DNA of 64,000 nt, from assembly GCF_000002985.6 (NCBI RefSeq), contig NC_003280.10, positions 11,962,501-12,026,500 on the forward strand. Direction: 5' to 3'. A program made the position numbers and the translations under genes. Source of the DNA: Caenorhabditis elegans. Taxonomy: Eukaryota; Nematoda; Chromadorea; Rhabditida; Rhabditidae. Under the pieces are notes generated by a model, which saw nothing but the letters and a program-made list of their open reading frames with translations, searched no databases and had not been told where the DNA came from. Positions within the stretch are counted from its first letter, which is position 1. Every line of letters starts with the position of its first letter. Below, one piece after another: positions 23,901-35,402 of the stretch.

Positions 23901-25950
23901 ATTTTTTAAAATCCAAAAATCCATTGGTTTTTTAAATTCAAACGACAAATTTTGACTGATTACCGTGCCGCAGGTGTGTGGATTTACGAGATTTATATTT
24001 TTAATTCATTTTTTTAAAATTTTCATACCAATTTTCCTGATTTTCTCGTTTTTTTGTTGTCTTACATTGAAATTTTATTGATTTTCTCTAATTTATGACT
24101 TTTTGTTGATGAAAACAAATGAAATTACTGAAAACATGAAATATTCCATTTCCAGCAGAAGGTTGAATATTTTATGTAATTTTATTTGCTTTCATAAATA
24201 AAAAGCTATAAATTAATGGAACTCACAAGAATTTCAATGTGAAACAACGAAAAAAAGAGAAAATCAGGAAAATCGGTATGAAAATTAAATAAAAATGAAT
24301 TAAAAATATTAATCTCGTAAATCCACACACCTGCGACACGTTATAAGCCAAAATTTGTCGTTTGAATTTAACAAATCAATGGATTTTTGGATTTTAAATA
24401 ATTAATATAAAATTAGGAAAATTTTTTTGATTTTTTTCACATTGATATTCAGGATCAGCAGTTTTTCTGATTTTTCCCTGCTAATTTCACAAAAAAAAAA
24501 TAAATACATTTTTTTGCAGCAAGGCGACGTTCTCGGCTGTCTAATCCATCTTCCAGTGGACAAAAAACTGCAGATTCCGGCAAATTTGCCATCGGAAAAG
24601 TATCTTCCAGTATCACACAAAGGCTTCAATTTGATATCATTTAAAGCGAATTATTTCTTTGAAGTCCAAGAGGAGTCCGCAGATATTGCAAAGACTCTGG
24701 TGGAAATGCCTGGAAGCTATGTGAGTTTTTGTAGGGGGAAATTTGGACGGAAAATTACGGAAAATGGCCCAAAAATCGTTCAAAATTCAAATAAAAATGA
24801 GAAAAATTTTGAATTTCAAAAAAAAAAAAAAATTTTCGAATTTTTCTTTGCACTGTAACCAAAAAAACGTCTTTAAAAATTAATTTAAAAAAATGGAAAA
24901 CCCAATTTTTTACAGATCGAGTTCTTCCACAATGGAAAATCGTGCGGAAAAGCATATGAGAATATCTACGCCGGCGCCTATTACCCGTCGATTTCCATAT
25001 TTAAATGTTAGTTTTTTTTTTAAATAAAAAATTAGATAAAAATTGAGAAAAAGTACGTTTTGATTGAAAAATTTCACTTAAAACGTTTAAAAAAATTTTG
25101 CACATATTTTTTAATGAAAATTTCTAAAAATGCAGAAAAAAAAGTGATTCCCCCAAAAAAATTTAAATTTTGAGAAAAAAAAACATAATTTTTTGAAAAA
25201 TTTGAAACTTTTGACAAAATCCGAAGAAAAAATTAAATTTATTGAAAAATATTCACAAAAATTTGAAAAAAAATCAATATTTTTGAAATATATTTTTGAA
25301 CAAAAAAATTTAAATATTGGCGAATTTTTTCAGAAAAATTTTAATTTTTGAACGGTATTTTCGACTTTCCCGAATTTTTGAAAAATTTAATTTAAAAAAC
25401 ATTTTTTCCAATTTTTTGTTGAGCAACTATCAATTTTTTTTGTATTTATTTTTTAATCTAAAAAATTTAGAAAAACAAAATTACACAAAAAAAAACTAAT
25501 TTTTTCAGGAAAAATAATATTTTTGCCAATAAAAAATAGGGGAAGAATAAATAAAAAATATTTTTTGTAGTTCCTTTTAACAAAATTTTAAAAAAATTGA
25601 AAAATACAAAATTACACATAAAATTTGAATTTTGTCAGAATTTTTTAGAAAAAAAAAATTTATTTCTTGAAAAATTAAAAAATTTTTATTTGAAAAAAAT
25701 TTCAAAAAAAAAACACAATTAATTTCCAGCTGCCACAGCCACCATGAATCTCGGCCCTAAATTCCGTAATCTGCCACGTGGTGCCACCGGAATCCACGCG
25801 AGAGCCGACGAGCAGCAACACGAACAAACTCTTTCGGATATGCTGTATTTGGTGTCAAAAGAAGTGAATTTGGACCATCCGCCGCGTGTAAAACGAGAGG
25901 ACGATGATGACGTGAAGGATATCAAGAAAGAAATTAAACAAGAAATTTGA
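17975..25950 (+). CDS. ash-2: ASH-2, core subunit of the SET1/MLL H3K4 methyltransferase complex
   Basis: Ten exons: 17975-18045, 18128-18220, 18272-18596, 19534-19754, 20510-20623, 22157-22419, 23479-23591, 24520-24720, 24916-25006 and 25730-25950. They give 570 codons plus TGA. The N-terminus has an atypical Cys-rich finger ([21 protein letters not shown]) like the ASH2 PHD-like module. A helical winged-helix-like part follows, then a SPRY domain from about residue 280 ([54 protein letters not shown]). The C-terminus ([12 protein letters not shown]) resembles the DPY30-binding helix. ASH-2 acts in the nucleus with WDR5, RBBP5 and DPY30 homologues to stimulate H3K4 methylation. The exon-7 acceptor is an unusual AACAAAG, but the SPRY alignment demands it. 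Introns hold several fold-back elements. The ATG follows TTTTCAG by 4 bases. Confidence 0.97.
20717..21328. repeat. 610-bp fold-back element, copy 1 (ash-2 intron 5)
   Basis: The left end TATTTATGCTCCTGATACCG and right end CGGTATCAGGAGCATAAATA are reverse complements. Inner arms AATCCATTGATTTGTTAAAT and TTCAAACGACAAATTTTGAC are also mirrored, up to the ACCGTGCCGCAG/CTGCGGCACAG centre flanks. Two more copies occur at 23842 and 26899. Confidence 0.92.
21372..21980. repeat. 600-bp near-perfect palindrome (ash-2 intron 5)
   Basis: Arms of about 280 bases pair around roughly 21676. They include ACTGCAGTTTT/AAAACTGCAG at the ends, GATGAAATTTCAACTCTCGC, CGCGCTTTTCTCCGCGCCGC and GAAGTGCATCAAC. The 60- and 102-residue open frames seen on opposite strands (about 21519 and 21876) are the two arms, not genes. 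Confidence 0.92.
22018..22100. repeat. Solo arm of the 610-bp element
   Basis: CCTATTTATGCTCCTAATAC, then CGAATATTAACGTGG and CCTGATTTTATATTAATTTT. This matches the left end of the 610-bp family without a facing right arm. Confidence 0.75.
22648..22983. repeat. GAGGCACCACGTTTT fold-back element, copy 1 (ash-2 intron 6)
   Basis: The left end GAGGCACCACGTTTTGAAGA faces right end TCTTCAAAACGTGGTGCCTC. Inner arms contain tandem AGATCTAC motifs and GGCACCGTGCCAACTGCGG mirrored by CCGCAGTTGGCACGGTG. The centre has GTTACGCGTCGCG. Relatives are at 39912 and 40460. Confidence 0.92.
23842..24461. repeat. 610-bp fold-back element, copy 2 (ash-2 intron 7)
   Basis: The left part CTTCTGATACCGAATATCAA and inner AACGACAAATTTTGACTGAT match copy 1; the facing right part ends near ATTGATATTCAGGATCAGCA. 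It is more diverged at its ends than copies 1 and 3. Confidence 0.88.
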
Positions 25951-26535
25951 GAAAATTGGCTGAAAATTCAATTTTATTTGGAATTTTTTTTCTCCTGTGA
26001 ATTACCAAAATTTGTGTGCAAATTTTCAAAAAAATCTGATTTTTTTTCGATTTTTCAGACATTTTCCTATTTCTTTTTTCAACTAATATTATTCCTGGCA
26101 ATGTGCCAAATTTTCCTTAAAAAACCCTTTTTTTGTCATTTTTCTCGATTTTTCCCCAAAAAATCCCTTATGAGCTCCCATTTTCCATGGAAATTCTAAC
26201 ATTTTTCTCCGTATTTAATTAATTTTTTTTGCTACTCTCCCGATTAATCTCTAATGTTCAATTTTTGAATTTCCCGCCAACTCGTTTTTTGTACACTTTT
26301 TTTTCAGAATATCCCCACTAGCAAACCTACTTGATTTTATAAATACAAATTTCTGAAAATTCTATTTCTTTTTCAAAAAAAAATGTATTTTTGGTTGTAG
26401 ATCATCCTGAGAATATTTTCACACTGAAAACCATTTTAAAAACTCAAAAATGACCAATAAATGGGTGGAGCCTAAAAAGTCAAATTTTTTGTTCAAAAAC
26501 ACCTAATTTTCCATCTTTTCCAGCCGAATAAAAGT
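25951..26535. other. Gap between ash-2 and the glyoxalase gene
   Basis: This holds the ash-2 3' UTR and the acceptor TTTTCCAG (26516-26523) before the next start. No exon is visible. The spacing of about 585 bases would be compatible with an operon but is on the long side. Confidence 0.5.
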
Positions 26536-29336
26536 ATGGTTTACGTGAAATCACTGCTCCGCAGAGCCGACAATTTTATGTATATTGTGAAGAAGAGCTC
26601 AGAAGCACGAGCGGCTCTTTTGGTGGATTTGGTGAATGAGGAGGATTATAAAGAGCTTGCTGATAAGGAAAATGTGAATTTTTTTAAATGGAAAAATTAG
26701 AAAGTAAATTATCTAATCGCGAATTGCTTCGAAAATTTATTTTTTTTTAAATTTGGTAATTTTAGTTTAAAATTGCCCAATTTTGTAGTAAAATTACGTA
26801 AAAAATTCAATTTTTTCAATTCTAAAAATAATTTTAACTTGAAAAATGCTGTTAAACTGCTTTATTTAAAAAACTGTTTTCTTTTGAAAAATTTTTATAG
26901 TCCTTATTTAATCTCCTGATACCGAATATAAATGTGAAAAAATTCCACAAAATTCCCTGATTTTTTATTAATTTTTAAAATTCGAAAATCCATTGATTTG
27001 TTAAATTCAAACGACAAATTTTGACTGATTACCGTGCCGCAGGTGTGGATTTACGAGATTAATATTTTTAATTAATTTTTATTTAATTTTCATACCAATT
27101 TTCCCGATTTTTCTCGTTTTCTCGTTGTTTTACATTGAAATTTTTGTGATTTCCATTAATTTATTACTTTATTGATAAAAATAAATAAAATTTAAATGAA
27201 ATATCTGAAAATATAATACTTCATGTAATTTTATTTGTTTCTATCAATAAAAAATTCATGGAGCTCACAAGAAATTTCAATGTAAAATAACGAAAAAATA
27301 GAAAAATCGGGAAAATTGGTATGAAAATTAAATAAAAATGAATTAAAAATATTAATCTCGTAAATCCACACACCTGCGGCACAGTTATCATTCAAAATTT
27401 GTAGTTTGAAATTAACAAACCAATGGATTTTCGGATTTTTAAAAATTAATATAAAATCAGGGAAATTTTTTTGAATATTTTTAGATCGATATTCGGTATC
27501 AGGAGCATATATAGGGTTAATAGAATTTTTTTTTATTTAAAAATAAAATAAAAATACTTTCAATTAAAAAAAATTTCCAAAAAATGATTTTTTTCCCATT
27601 ATTCACTTTCCATTTTAAACAGTTTTTATTCGCCATAAAAATTTTGTCAATAATTAATTTGTTTTCTCCTACAGATCGATATAACAGCAGTACTAACCAC
27701 CCATCACCACTATGATCATTGTGGTGGAAATGAAGGATTTCGTCGTCAATTCCCGAATGTCATGATTCTCGGTGGAGATTCAAGGATTCCGGCAATGGAT
27801 CGGCACGTGAAGCATGGTGATATGGCAGAGTTCGCTGGGCTTCAGGTTATTTTTTTGAAATTTGATTTTTGAAAAAAAAATTAAATTTTTTTTGTTCCAA
27901 AATTTTAATATTGGTTTTTTTAGAAGACCTAGCATGAAATTTTAATTTTTTGAAATAATAAAAAAACTTGGGGTTTCCAGAAGTTGCTGAAAATTTTTTG
28001 AAAATTCAACCCTTTTTCTACAAAAAAAAAATCGATTTTTTGTTGGTATAATAAAAAAATTGGAATTTTTTATTCAAAAAATTTATTAGCAGTTTTCAGC
28101 AAAAAAAACGGAAAAAATTGCAGATTTTAACTTTTTTCTAAAAAATCGCTGCAGTTTTTCTTAAATTCCAGTTTAAAAAAAAACCTTATCTTCTTGAATT
28201 TCTGAATATTTTCTCGTGAAAAAATGTTTTAAAATCAGATATTTTCAACAAAAATCAAAAATTGCGGTTTTTTTCAAAAATTGTTTTACAAAAATGACAC
28301 AATGATTGAAATTGTGCAAATTTTATTGCAATTAATTATTGCAATTTTTTTTAATATTCAAAAAAATTTCTTAAATAAATTCAAAAGAAAATTCCAAATT
28401 CCAAAAAAAATTCTTTAAAAAAACCAACAAAATAAATTCTTTTAAAATCTAACAAAAAAATCCTTTGAAAATTATTAAAAATCCAAAAAAAAAACCCTAA
28501 ATAATTTCAAAAAAATATTCCAAAACAGAAAAAAGGTGTATTTTTAAAATTATTTAAAAATCCAAAAAAACTCCAAAACAAGTCCCAAAAAATCCTCGAA
28601 AAAATTTTTTAAAAAATCCAAAAAAAAATCCTTTAAAAAGTATTTAAAAATCCAAAAAAATTATTTCAAAAAATCCGAAAAAAATTTTGAAAAGTATTAA
28701 AAAATCCGAAAAATCCTCAAAAAATTCTTGCAAAATCAAACAAAAAAAATCCAAAATTAAAAAAAAAATCGAACAAAAAAAAATCCAAAAAAATCCGAAA
28801 AAAAACCTTTAAAAAGTATTTAAAAATCCTTTTTTTCTCTAATAAATTCCTAAAATTTCCAGATAAAATGTCTATCCACTCCATGTCACACATCCGGTCA
28901 CATCTGCTACCACATCACAAATCCTGCCGCAGATTCCACTTCCCCTGGAGTCGTTTTCACCGGTGACACCCTATTCATCGCCGGTTGTGGGCGGTTCTTC
29001 GAGGGCACGGCACCACAAATGGACGTGGCACTCAACGAAATTCTCAAAAATCTTCCAGTCGAGACCCAAATATTTCCGGGACACGAGTACACTGTCGCCA
29101 ACCTGAAATTCGCGTGCCACGTGGAACCTGGCAACGAGAAAGCTGCTCAGAAGCTCGAGTGGGCTCAACGACAAATTGAGCAGGGTGGATTTACGGTTCC
29201 GAGTACTGTAGCTGAGGAAAAAGCAACGAATCCATTTATGAGGGTACGGGAATCTGAGGAAATTCAAAAATCGATTGGGACATGCGATGCGGTCGTGGGA
29301 ATGGCCAAATTGAGAGAAATGAAGAATAAATTCTAA
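26536..29336 (+). CDS. Glyoxalase II (hydroxyacylglutathione hydrolase)
   Basis: Three exons, 26536-26673, 27675-27845 and 28863-29336, join in phase to 260 codons plus TAA. This equals the usual length of cytosolic HAGH. The metallo-beta-lactamase metal motif T-H-H-H-Y-D-H gives ligands H56, H58, D60 and H61. Other expected ligands are H112 (PCHTSGHICY), D138 (FTGDTLFIAGCGRFFEG) and H177 (FPGHEYT). The enzyme hydrolyses S-lactoylglutathione to D-lactate and glutathione, the second step of methylglyoxal detoxification. There is no evident mitochondrial presequence in this reading. Start ATG at 26536 lies 13 bases after a TTTTCCAG acceptor, so it may be trans-spliced. Both introns are about 1 kb, the first largely filled by the 610-bp element. 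It sits between ash-2 and dhps-1 on the same strand. Confidence 0.95.
26899..27518. repeat. 610-bp fold-back element, copy 3 (glyoxalase intron 1)
   Basis: AATCTCCTGATACCGAATAT at the left faces ATATTCGGTATCAGGAGCAT at the right. Inner AATCCATTGATTTGTTAAAT, TTACCGTGCCGCAGGTGTGG and their mirrors are all present. It is very close to copy 1, suggesting recent spread. Confidence 0.9.
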
Positions 29337-30514
29337 TTTTTTTTTTGGTTTTTTAATATAATTTTCTTGAAAATTTAAGCTTTTTTCATTGTAAAATTAT
29401 CTAAATTTTGGAAAAAAAATTAAAAAAAAAAACAAGAAAAAGTGTTTTTTAAAAGAAATTTTGTAATTTGTATTTATGGAAAAAATTAGCAAAAGAATTT
29501 TTTTCAGAATTTTTTTTTTCGAAATTTCAATGAACATTTGAGGAATTTTACTATTTTTTAATTCAGAAAATGTACAAAATTGGAAAAAAAAACTGAAATT
29601 TGATTAAAAATCATCTGAATTCGATCGAATTTAAAAAAAAATCCGAAATTAAATAATTAATTCAAAAAATACTCTATTCGTTTTAAATTTTTCTAAATTA
29701 AAAAATGACAATTTTTTGAAATCAAAAAATTATTTTGTTTTAATTTAGAAAAAATATCTTAATTTCGAATAAAAAACTTTCTTTTTGGTTTTTGGAAAGT
29801 TCCACAATCTGGGAGAATTTTTAGAATTAATTACAGATTTTTTGAAAAAAAAAAGAATTTAAATGATTTTCAATGAAATTTTAATTATGGAAACGAACAA
29901 AATTCTAAAATTACGAAAGTAAAATTTCCAAAAAAGCGAAATTTTTCAAAAAATTGGCATTTTTCGGAATTTTTGTTTTCGGAAAAACTTCCACAATTTA
30001 AATTTTAAACGAATTGAGAATTTTTGAATTAATTACGGATTTTTTTTGAGAAATTTTACAAAAATCGAATTTCGATGATTTTTATTTTTTTCAAACAAAT
30101 TTTGGTTTTTTTTTGTTGTGAACTTTCTTTATAAAATCGAACCAAAAAAAAGTTGTTTTTTTTTTCGAAAAAAAAATTCTGAATTTTTTCTAAACTACGA
30201 AATCTAAATTGCTAAAAAAAATTGTATAAAAATCGGCATTTTTATTGTAAATTGATTTGATTTTATGTGATTTCATTCCGGTTTTAATTTCTATTTTCCT
30301 GCTAAAATGTCTATAAATTTATGCTTATTCATTTTTTTCCGATTTTTTTTGGTACAAATTTTGTTAATTCAGTTTTCAATCATATTTTATTTGATTTATT
30401 GTATTTTTTTTTTTGGATTTTTTCAAAAAATTTTAATATTTTGTCTAATTTTACACCTAACTAATAGTAAATTCAGTAAAAACCCGCCTCAATTTTTCAG
30501 AAACTTGCTCCAAA
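29337..30514. other. Gap between the glyoxalase gene and dhps-1
   Basis: 1.2 kb of A/T-rich DNA with no supported exon. The acceptor AATTTTTCAG at 30491-30500 precedes the dhps-1 start. Confidence 0.5.
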
Positions 30515-33500
30515 ATGAGCACCAACGAAGCAGCAGCATCTCAGGAGGATATAGCACTTGCTCAGGGAGCAGTTCTCGTGAAATCATGTCAAGTACCGGA
30601 TGGTTCAATTCCGATTCGCGGATTCGATTTCAGCACGGCTTCTGGTCCGGATTTCTCGCTTTCCGCCATTCTTTCGTCTTATATGAGCACAGGATTTCAG
30701 GCAACACATTTGGCTCAGGCTATTCAGGTAGCCAGTTGCAAAAAATTCAGATTTAATTTGGAAATCAGAAGGAAAATTGAAAATTTCGAAAAAAAAATTT
30801 AATTCGAAAATTCCCGGTTTTTTAATGATTTTCTGAGAATGTCAGACTTATTGATTTTTTTTGAATCGAAAAAAAATTTTATTAAAAAAAAAAAAAATTC
30901 TGGGAAAGTTGAAATTAAATTATATTTAAACATAAAATAATGTAAAAAAGAAAAAATTAGAAAAAAATCATAAAAAAATGTATTTCGAAAATGCTTTTTT
31001 ACATTTTTTAGGCGGAAATTTTCCTTTTTTTTATGATTTTCTGAGAAAGTCGACCTTTTTTATTTTTTTTTCTCAAATTCCAAATAAAAATTTTTTAAAC
31101 TTATAGTTAAATTTTTAAAAAATTTTGAAAAAATCGCAAAAATTTTTATTTTTAATTTTTGAAATAGTCGGACTTATAGATTTTTTAAAATAAAATTCTG
31201 GAAGAATTTTAACTTCAAAAAATAATTTTTTTTACAAAAAATTTGGAAAAATAGCAGCAAAAAATTGTTTTACTCAATAAATTCCGAATTTTCCCAATTT
31301 TCAGCAAGTAAATCAAATGCTCTCCCTCCGTGATACTCCGTTGACTTGTGACGACGACGAGAAGCTTTTCCCATATCCAGAAGGTCGGCAAAAGAGATCA
31401 TGTACTATTTTCCTCGGATACACGTCGAATTTGGTGACCAGTGGGCTTCGTGAGGTCCGTAAATCTACAAAAGATCTACACAAAAGTTGAAATTCCTCGT
31501 AATTCTACACGAAAACTATGTTTACCGTAAATCTACCCAAAATTGATCTTTGTAAATCTACACGAAAACTGAATTTCCCCGTAAATCTACACGTGAAAAA
31601 TTAGTGCTTCCCGCAATTCTACGAAAAAACAATTAAAATTCCCCGTAAATCTACACAAAAATTGAAAGTCCTCGTAAATCTACACCTGAAACACTAGTGC
31701 TTCATGTAAATCTACCAACAAATTAGATTTACATGAAGTAAATCTACAACAAAAATCAAAGTTTCTCGTAAATCTACACCTTAAAAAGCTATGGTTACCG
31801 TAATTCTACACATAACTGATTCTTCTTGTAAATCTACACATCAACTCTAAAAATGACCCAAATCTACACTAAAATGTCCCCGTAAATCCACACCAATCCC
31901 CGTAAATCTACACAAGAAAAAATATATTTTTCCGTAAATCTACACAAAACTGAATCTCCCCGTAAATCTACACAAAATTGATCCTCGTAAATCTACACAA
32001 AATTGAATTTCTCCGTAAATCTACATAAAAACGGAATTTCCTGGTTAATCTACACAGAAATTCAAATTCCCCGTAAATCTAAATAAAATTTGTATTCGTC
32101 GTAAATCTACATCTAAAAAATCCTGCTTCTCGTAAATCTACAAAAAAAAACACAATTTCCCTGTAAATCTACACAAAAATTAATACTTCTCGTAAATCTA
32201 CACAGGAAAATAAATACTCAGCTTTCTCGTCAATCTACCCACAAAAACTATGCTCACCGTAATTCTACACAGAACTGATTCTCCTTGTAAATCTACACAT
32301 CAATTCTAAAATTGGCCCAGAAGCCTAAATCCATTAAGAAATATTGTAAATCTACACTAAAATGCCCCCGTAAATCCACACCAAACCGTCTCTAAAAAAA
32401 TTTTTAAATTCAAATTCAATGTGCTGTTATTTCTCGTAAATTTACACAAGAACATATACTTCCGTAAATCTACACCGAAATTAGCGTCTCGTAAATCTAC
32501 ACAAAACCTGAAATTTCCCCGTAAATCTACATAAAGGTACCGTAAATTCACTCTAAATTCGTAAATCCACCCAAATGAAAAATTAAAAATTCCAGGTACT
32601 CCGCTATTGTGTCCAACGTAACCTAGTCGACTGTATCGTAACATCAGCGGGAGGCATCGAAGAGGATCTCATCAAATGTCTCAAACCTTCCTACCTCGGT
32701 ACATTCACAATGGACGGTGCAAAACTTCGATCGAATGGAATGAATCGAGCCGGCAATGTGCTCATTCCGAATGATAATTATTGTGCATTTGAGGATTGGC
32801 TTATGCCAATTCTTGATGAATGTCTTGTTGAACAAGAGGAAAAGCATCTCAATTGGACACCGTCAAAGCTTATTCAACGGCTTGGTGAACGGATTGGTGA
32901 TGAATCGTCGATACTGTATTGGGCGGCCAAGCATCGGATTCCCGTATTTTGTCCGGCGCTTACTGATGGGTCATTGGGTAGGGGATTTTGAATTTGGATT
33001 TTGAAAAATAAATCGAATTTTGGAGAAAAAATTCGAAAAAACTTTGAAAATAGATTTTTTTTAATTTATCAATTTTGCAAAAAAAAATATTCAAAGATTT
33101 TGAAAAATTGGAAAAAAAATTGAATTTTTTGAAAGAATTTGTTGGCAAATTTGCCGGAATTTTTCATTTTCGGCAATTTGCCGGTTTGCCGGAATTTTTC
33201 ATTTTCGGCAAATTGCCGATTTGCCGGAAATTGTCAATTCCGCCAATTTGCCGGTTTGCCGATTTGCCGGAAATGTTCAATTCCGGCAATTTGCCAAATT
33301 TTCCGAAATTTTTCAATTCCGGCAATATGTCGATTGCCGGAATTTTTTATTTTCGGCAAATTGCCGATTTTCCTGAAATATTTAATTCCGACAATTTGCC
33401 GGTTTGCCTATTGCCGGAAATTTTCATTTTCGGCAAATTAGCGTTTTGCCGGAAATATTAAATTCCGCCAATTTGTCGGTTGGCCTATTTCCGGAAATTT

Positions 33501-35402
33501 TCATTTTCGGCAAATTGCCGATTTGCCGGAAATTGTCAATTCCGCCAATTTGCCGGTTTGCCGATTTGCCGGAAATGTTCAATTCCGGCAATTTGCCAAA
33601 TTTTCCGAAATTTTTCAATTCCGGCAATATGTCGATTGCCGGAATTTTTTATTTTCGGCAAATTGCCGATTTTCCTGAAATATTTAATTCCGACAATTTG
33701 CCGGTTTGCCTATTGCCGGAAATTTTCATTTTCGGCAAATTAGCGTTTTGCCGGAAATATTAAATTCCGCCAATTTGTCGGTTGGCCTATTTCCGGAAAT
33801 TTTCATTTTCGGTAAATTGCCGATTTGCCGGAAATTTTCAATTCCGCCAATTTGCCGGTTTGCCGATTTGCCGGAAATGTTCAATTCCGGCAATTTGCCA
33901 AATTTTCCAAAATTTTTCAATTCCGGCAATATGTCGATTGCCGGAATTTTTCATTTTCGGCAAATTGCCGATTTTCCTGAAATATTTAATTCCGACAATT
34001 TGCCGGTTTGCCTATTGCCGGAAATTTTCATTTTCGGCAAATTAGCGTTTTGCCGGAAATATTAAATTCCGCCAATTTGCCGGAAATATTAAATTCCGCC
34101 AATTTGTCGGTTGGCCTATTTCCGGAATTTTTCATTTTCGGCAAATTGCCGATTTGCCGGAAATGTTCAATTCCGGCAATTTGCCAAATTTTCCAAAATT
34201 TTTCAATTCCGGCAATATGTCGATTGCCGTAATTTTTCATTTTCGGCAAATTGCCGATTTTCCTGAAATATTTAATTCCGACAATTTGCCGGTTTGCCTA
34301 TTGCCGGAAATTTTCATTTTCGGCAAATTAGCGATTTGCTGGAAATATTAAATTCCGCCAATTTGCCGGAAATTTTAAATTCCGGCAAAATGCCGATTTG
34401 CCCATTTGCCGGAAAAAATTTTTTTTCGGCAAATTGCCGTTTTGCCGATTTGCCGAAAATGTTTAAAGGGATTTTTTATAAGAGAGCATCGAAAAAAAAA
34501 ATTGCATTATTTTTAAACAAAATTTGCAAAAAATTGTTAAAGTTTTTGAAATTTGAAAAAAAAATTCAAAAAATTTTTATTTTAGTCAATTTTTTCAGGT
34601 GACATGTTGTACTTCCATTCGGTGAAAAGCTCACCTGGGCTTCGTGTGGATATTGTAGAGGACGTTCGACATATTAATACAATTGCTGTCAAAAGTTTCA
34701 AGACTGGATCAATTATTTTAGGAGGAGGTCCGAAATTAAAAAAAATATGTGAAAAACCCTGTTTTAGAAATTTTAAATTAATTTTTTCTCAAAAATTTTA
34801 TGAATTTTCCAACATTTTTTTTGCAGTTTTCTGAAGATTGAAAAATTATTGAAAAAAATTGAGAAAAAAATTAAACTTTGAATTTTGAATTTGAAAATAC
34901 CATAGTAATGAAAGCAATTTTCCAAATTTATTGTTAAATTTAATTTTCATACACTTTTTTCTAGTTTTTTCCAAAATAAAAAAATTTCTCGAAAATTTTA
35001 ACGTAAAATTTCTTTGAAAAAAAGCTGAGTATGTAAAAAAAAATTTGGACTTTAAACAAAAAGAATTTAAACTAATTTTTTAAAATCAAATTCACAAAAT
35101 TTGAAAAAAATGCTTTCCAGAATTTTTCCCCATTTTTGTCAAAAAATCCTACAATTCCAGGAGTCGTAAAACACCACATCAACAACGCGAATCTCATGAG
35201 AAACGGCGCAGATCATACCGTCTACATCAACACCGGCCAAGAATTCGATGGCTCCGATTCTGGAGCTCAACCCGACGAGGCAGTGAGCTGGGGGAAGGTT
35301 AAGCCGTCGGCTGGAGCTGTGAAGGTTCATGCTGAGGCGACACTTGTATTCCCACTTTTGGTTGCTGAAACTTTTGCAAAACATGAAGGACACAAGGATT
35401 AG
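30515..35402 (+). CDS. dhps-1: Deoxyhypusine synthase
   Basis: Five exons, 30515-30727, 31305-31454, 32596-32977, 34599-34727 and 35161-35402, give 371 codons plus TAG (human enzyme 369). Hallmarks: [14 protein letters not shown], the NAD-site stretch [22 protein letters not shown] [13 protein letters not shown], and [19 protein letters not shown] with the catalytic Lys at about residue 337. The enzyme moves the aminobutyl group of spermidine onto one lysine of eIF5A using NAD, the first step of hypusine formation in the cytosol. The start follows a TTTTTCAG acceptor by 14 bases. Introns 2 and 3 carry two unrelated, very large minisatellite arrays. The exons themselves are normal and codon-balanced. 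Confidence 0.97.
31460..32585 (+). repeat. Minisatellite CGTAAATCTACAC in dhps-1 intron 2
   Basis: More than twenty imperfect units of CGTAAATCTACACAAAA fill almost the whole intron, spaced about 25-45 bases apart. Variants include TAATTCTAC and TAAATCCAC. The degenerate spacing indicates an old array. Confidence 0.93.
33146..34465 (+). repeat. TTGCCGG minisatellite with 302-bp higher-order repeat in dhps-1 intron 3
   Basis: Short units such as TTTGCCGATTTGCCGGAAAT and GGCAATTTGCC are arranged in a 302-base superunit. The block GGCAAATTAGCGTTTTGCCG recurs at about 33431, 33733 and 34035. The superunits differ by only a few bases (for example TTTTCCGAAATT versus TTTTCCAAAATT). All open frames here are by-products of the periodic sequence. 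Confidence 0.95.

Noticed and set aside
31460..32585. Regularly repeated CGTAAATCTACAC units as a CRISPR-like array
   Set aside because: Spacing and repeats are irregular, the array lies in an intron of a nematode gene, and no cas-like genes are present.
33404..34065. Three nearly identical 119-codon open frames spaced 302 bases apart
   Set aside because: They are products of the 302-bp satellite-like repeat inside dhps-1 intron 3, with stop-free frames on both strands.
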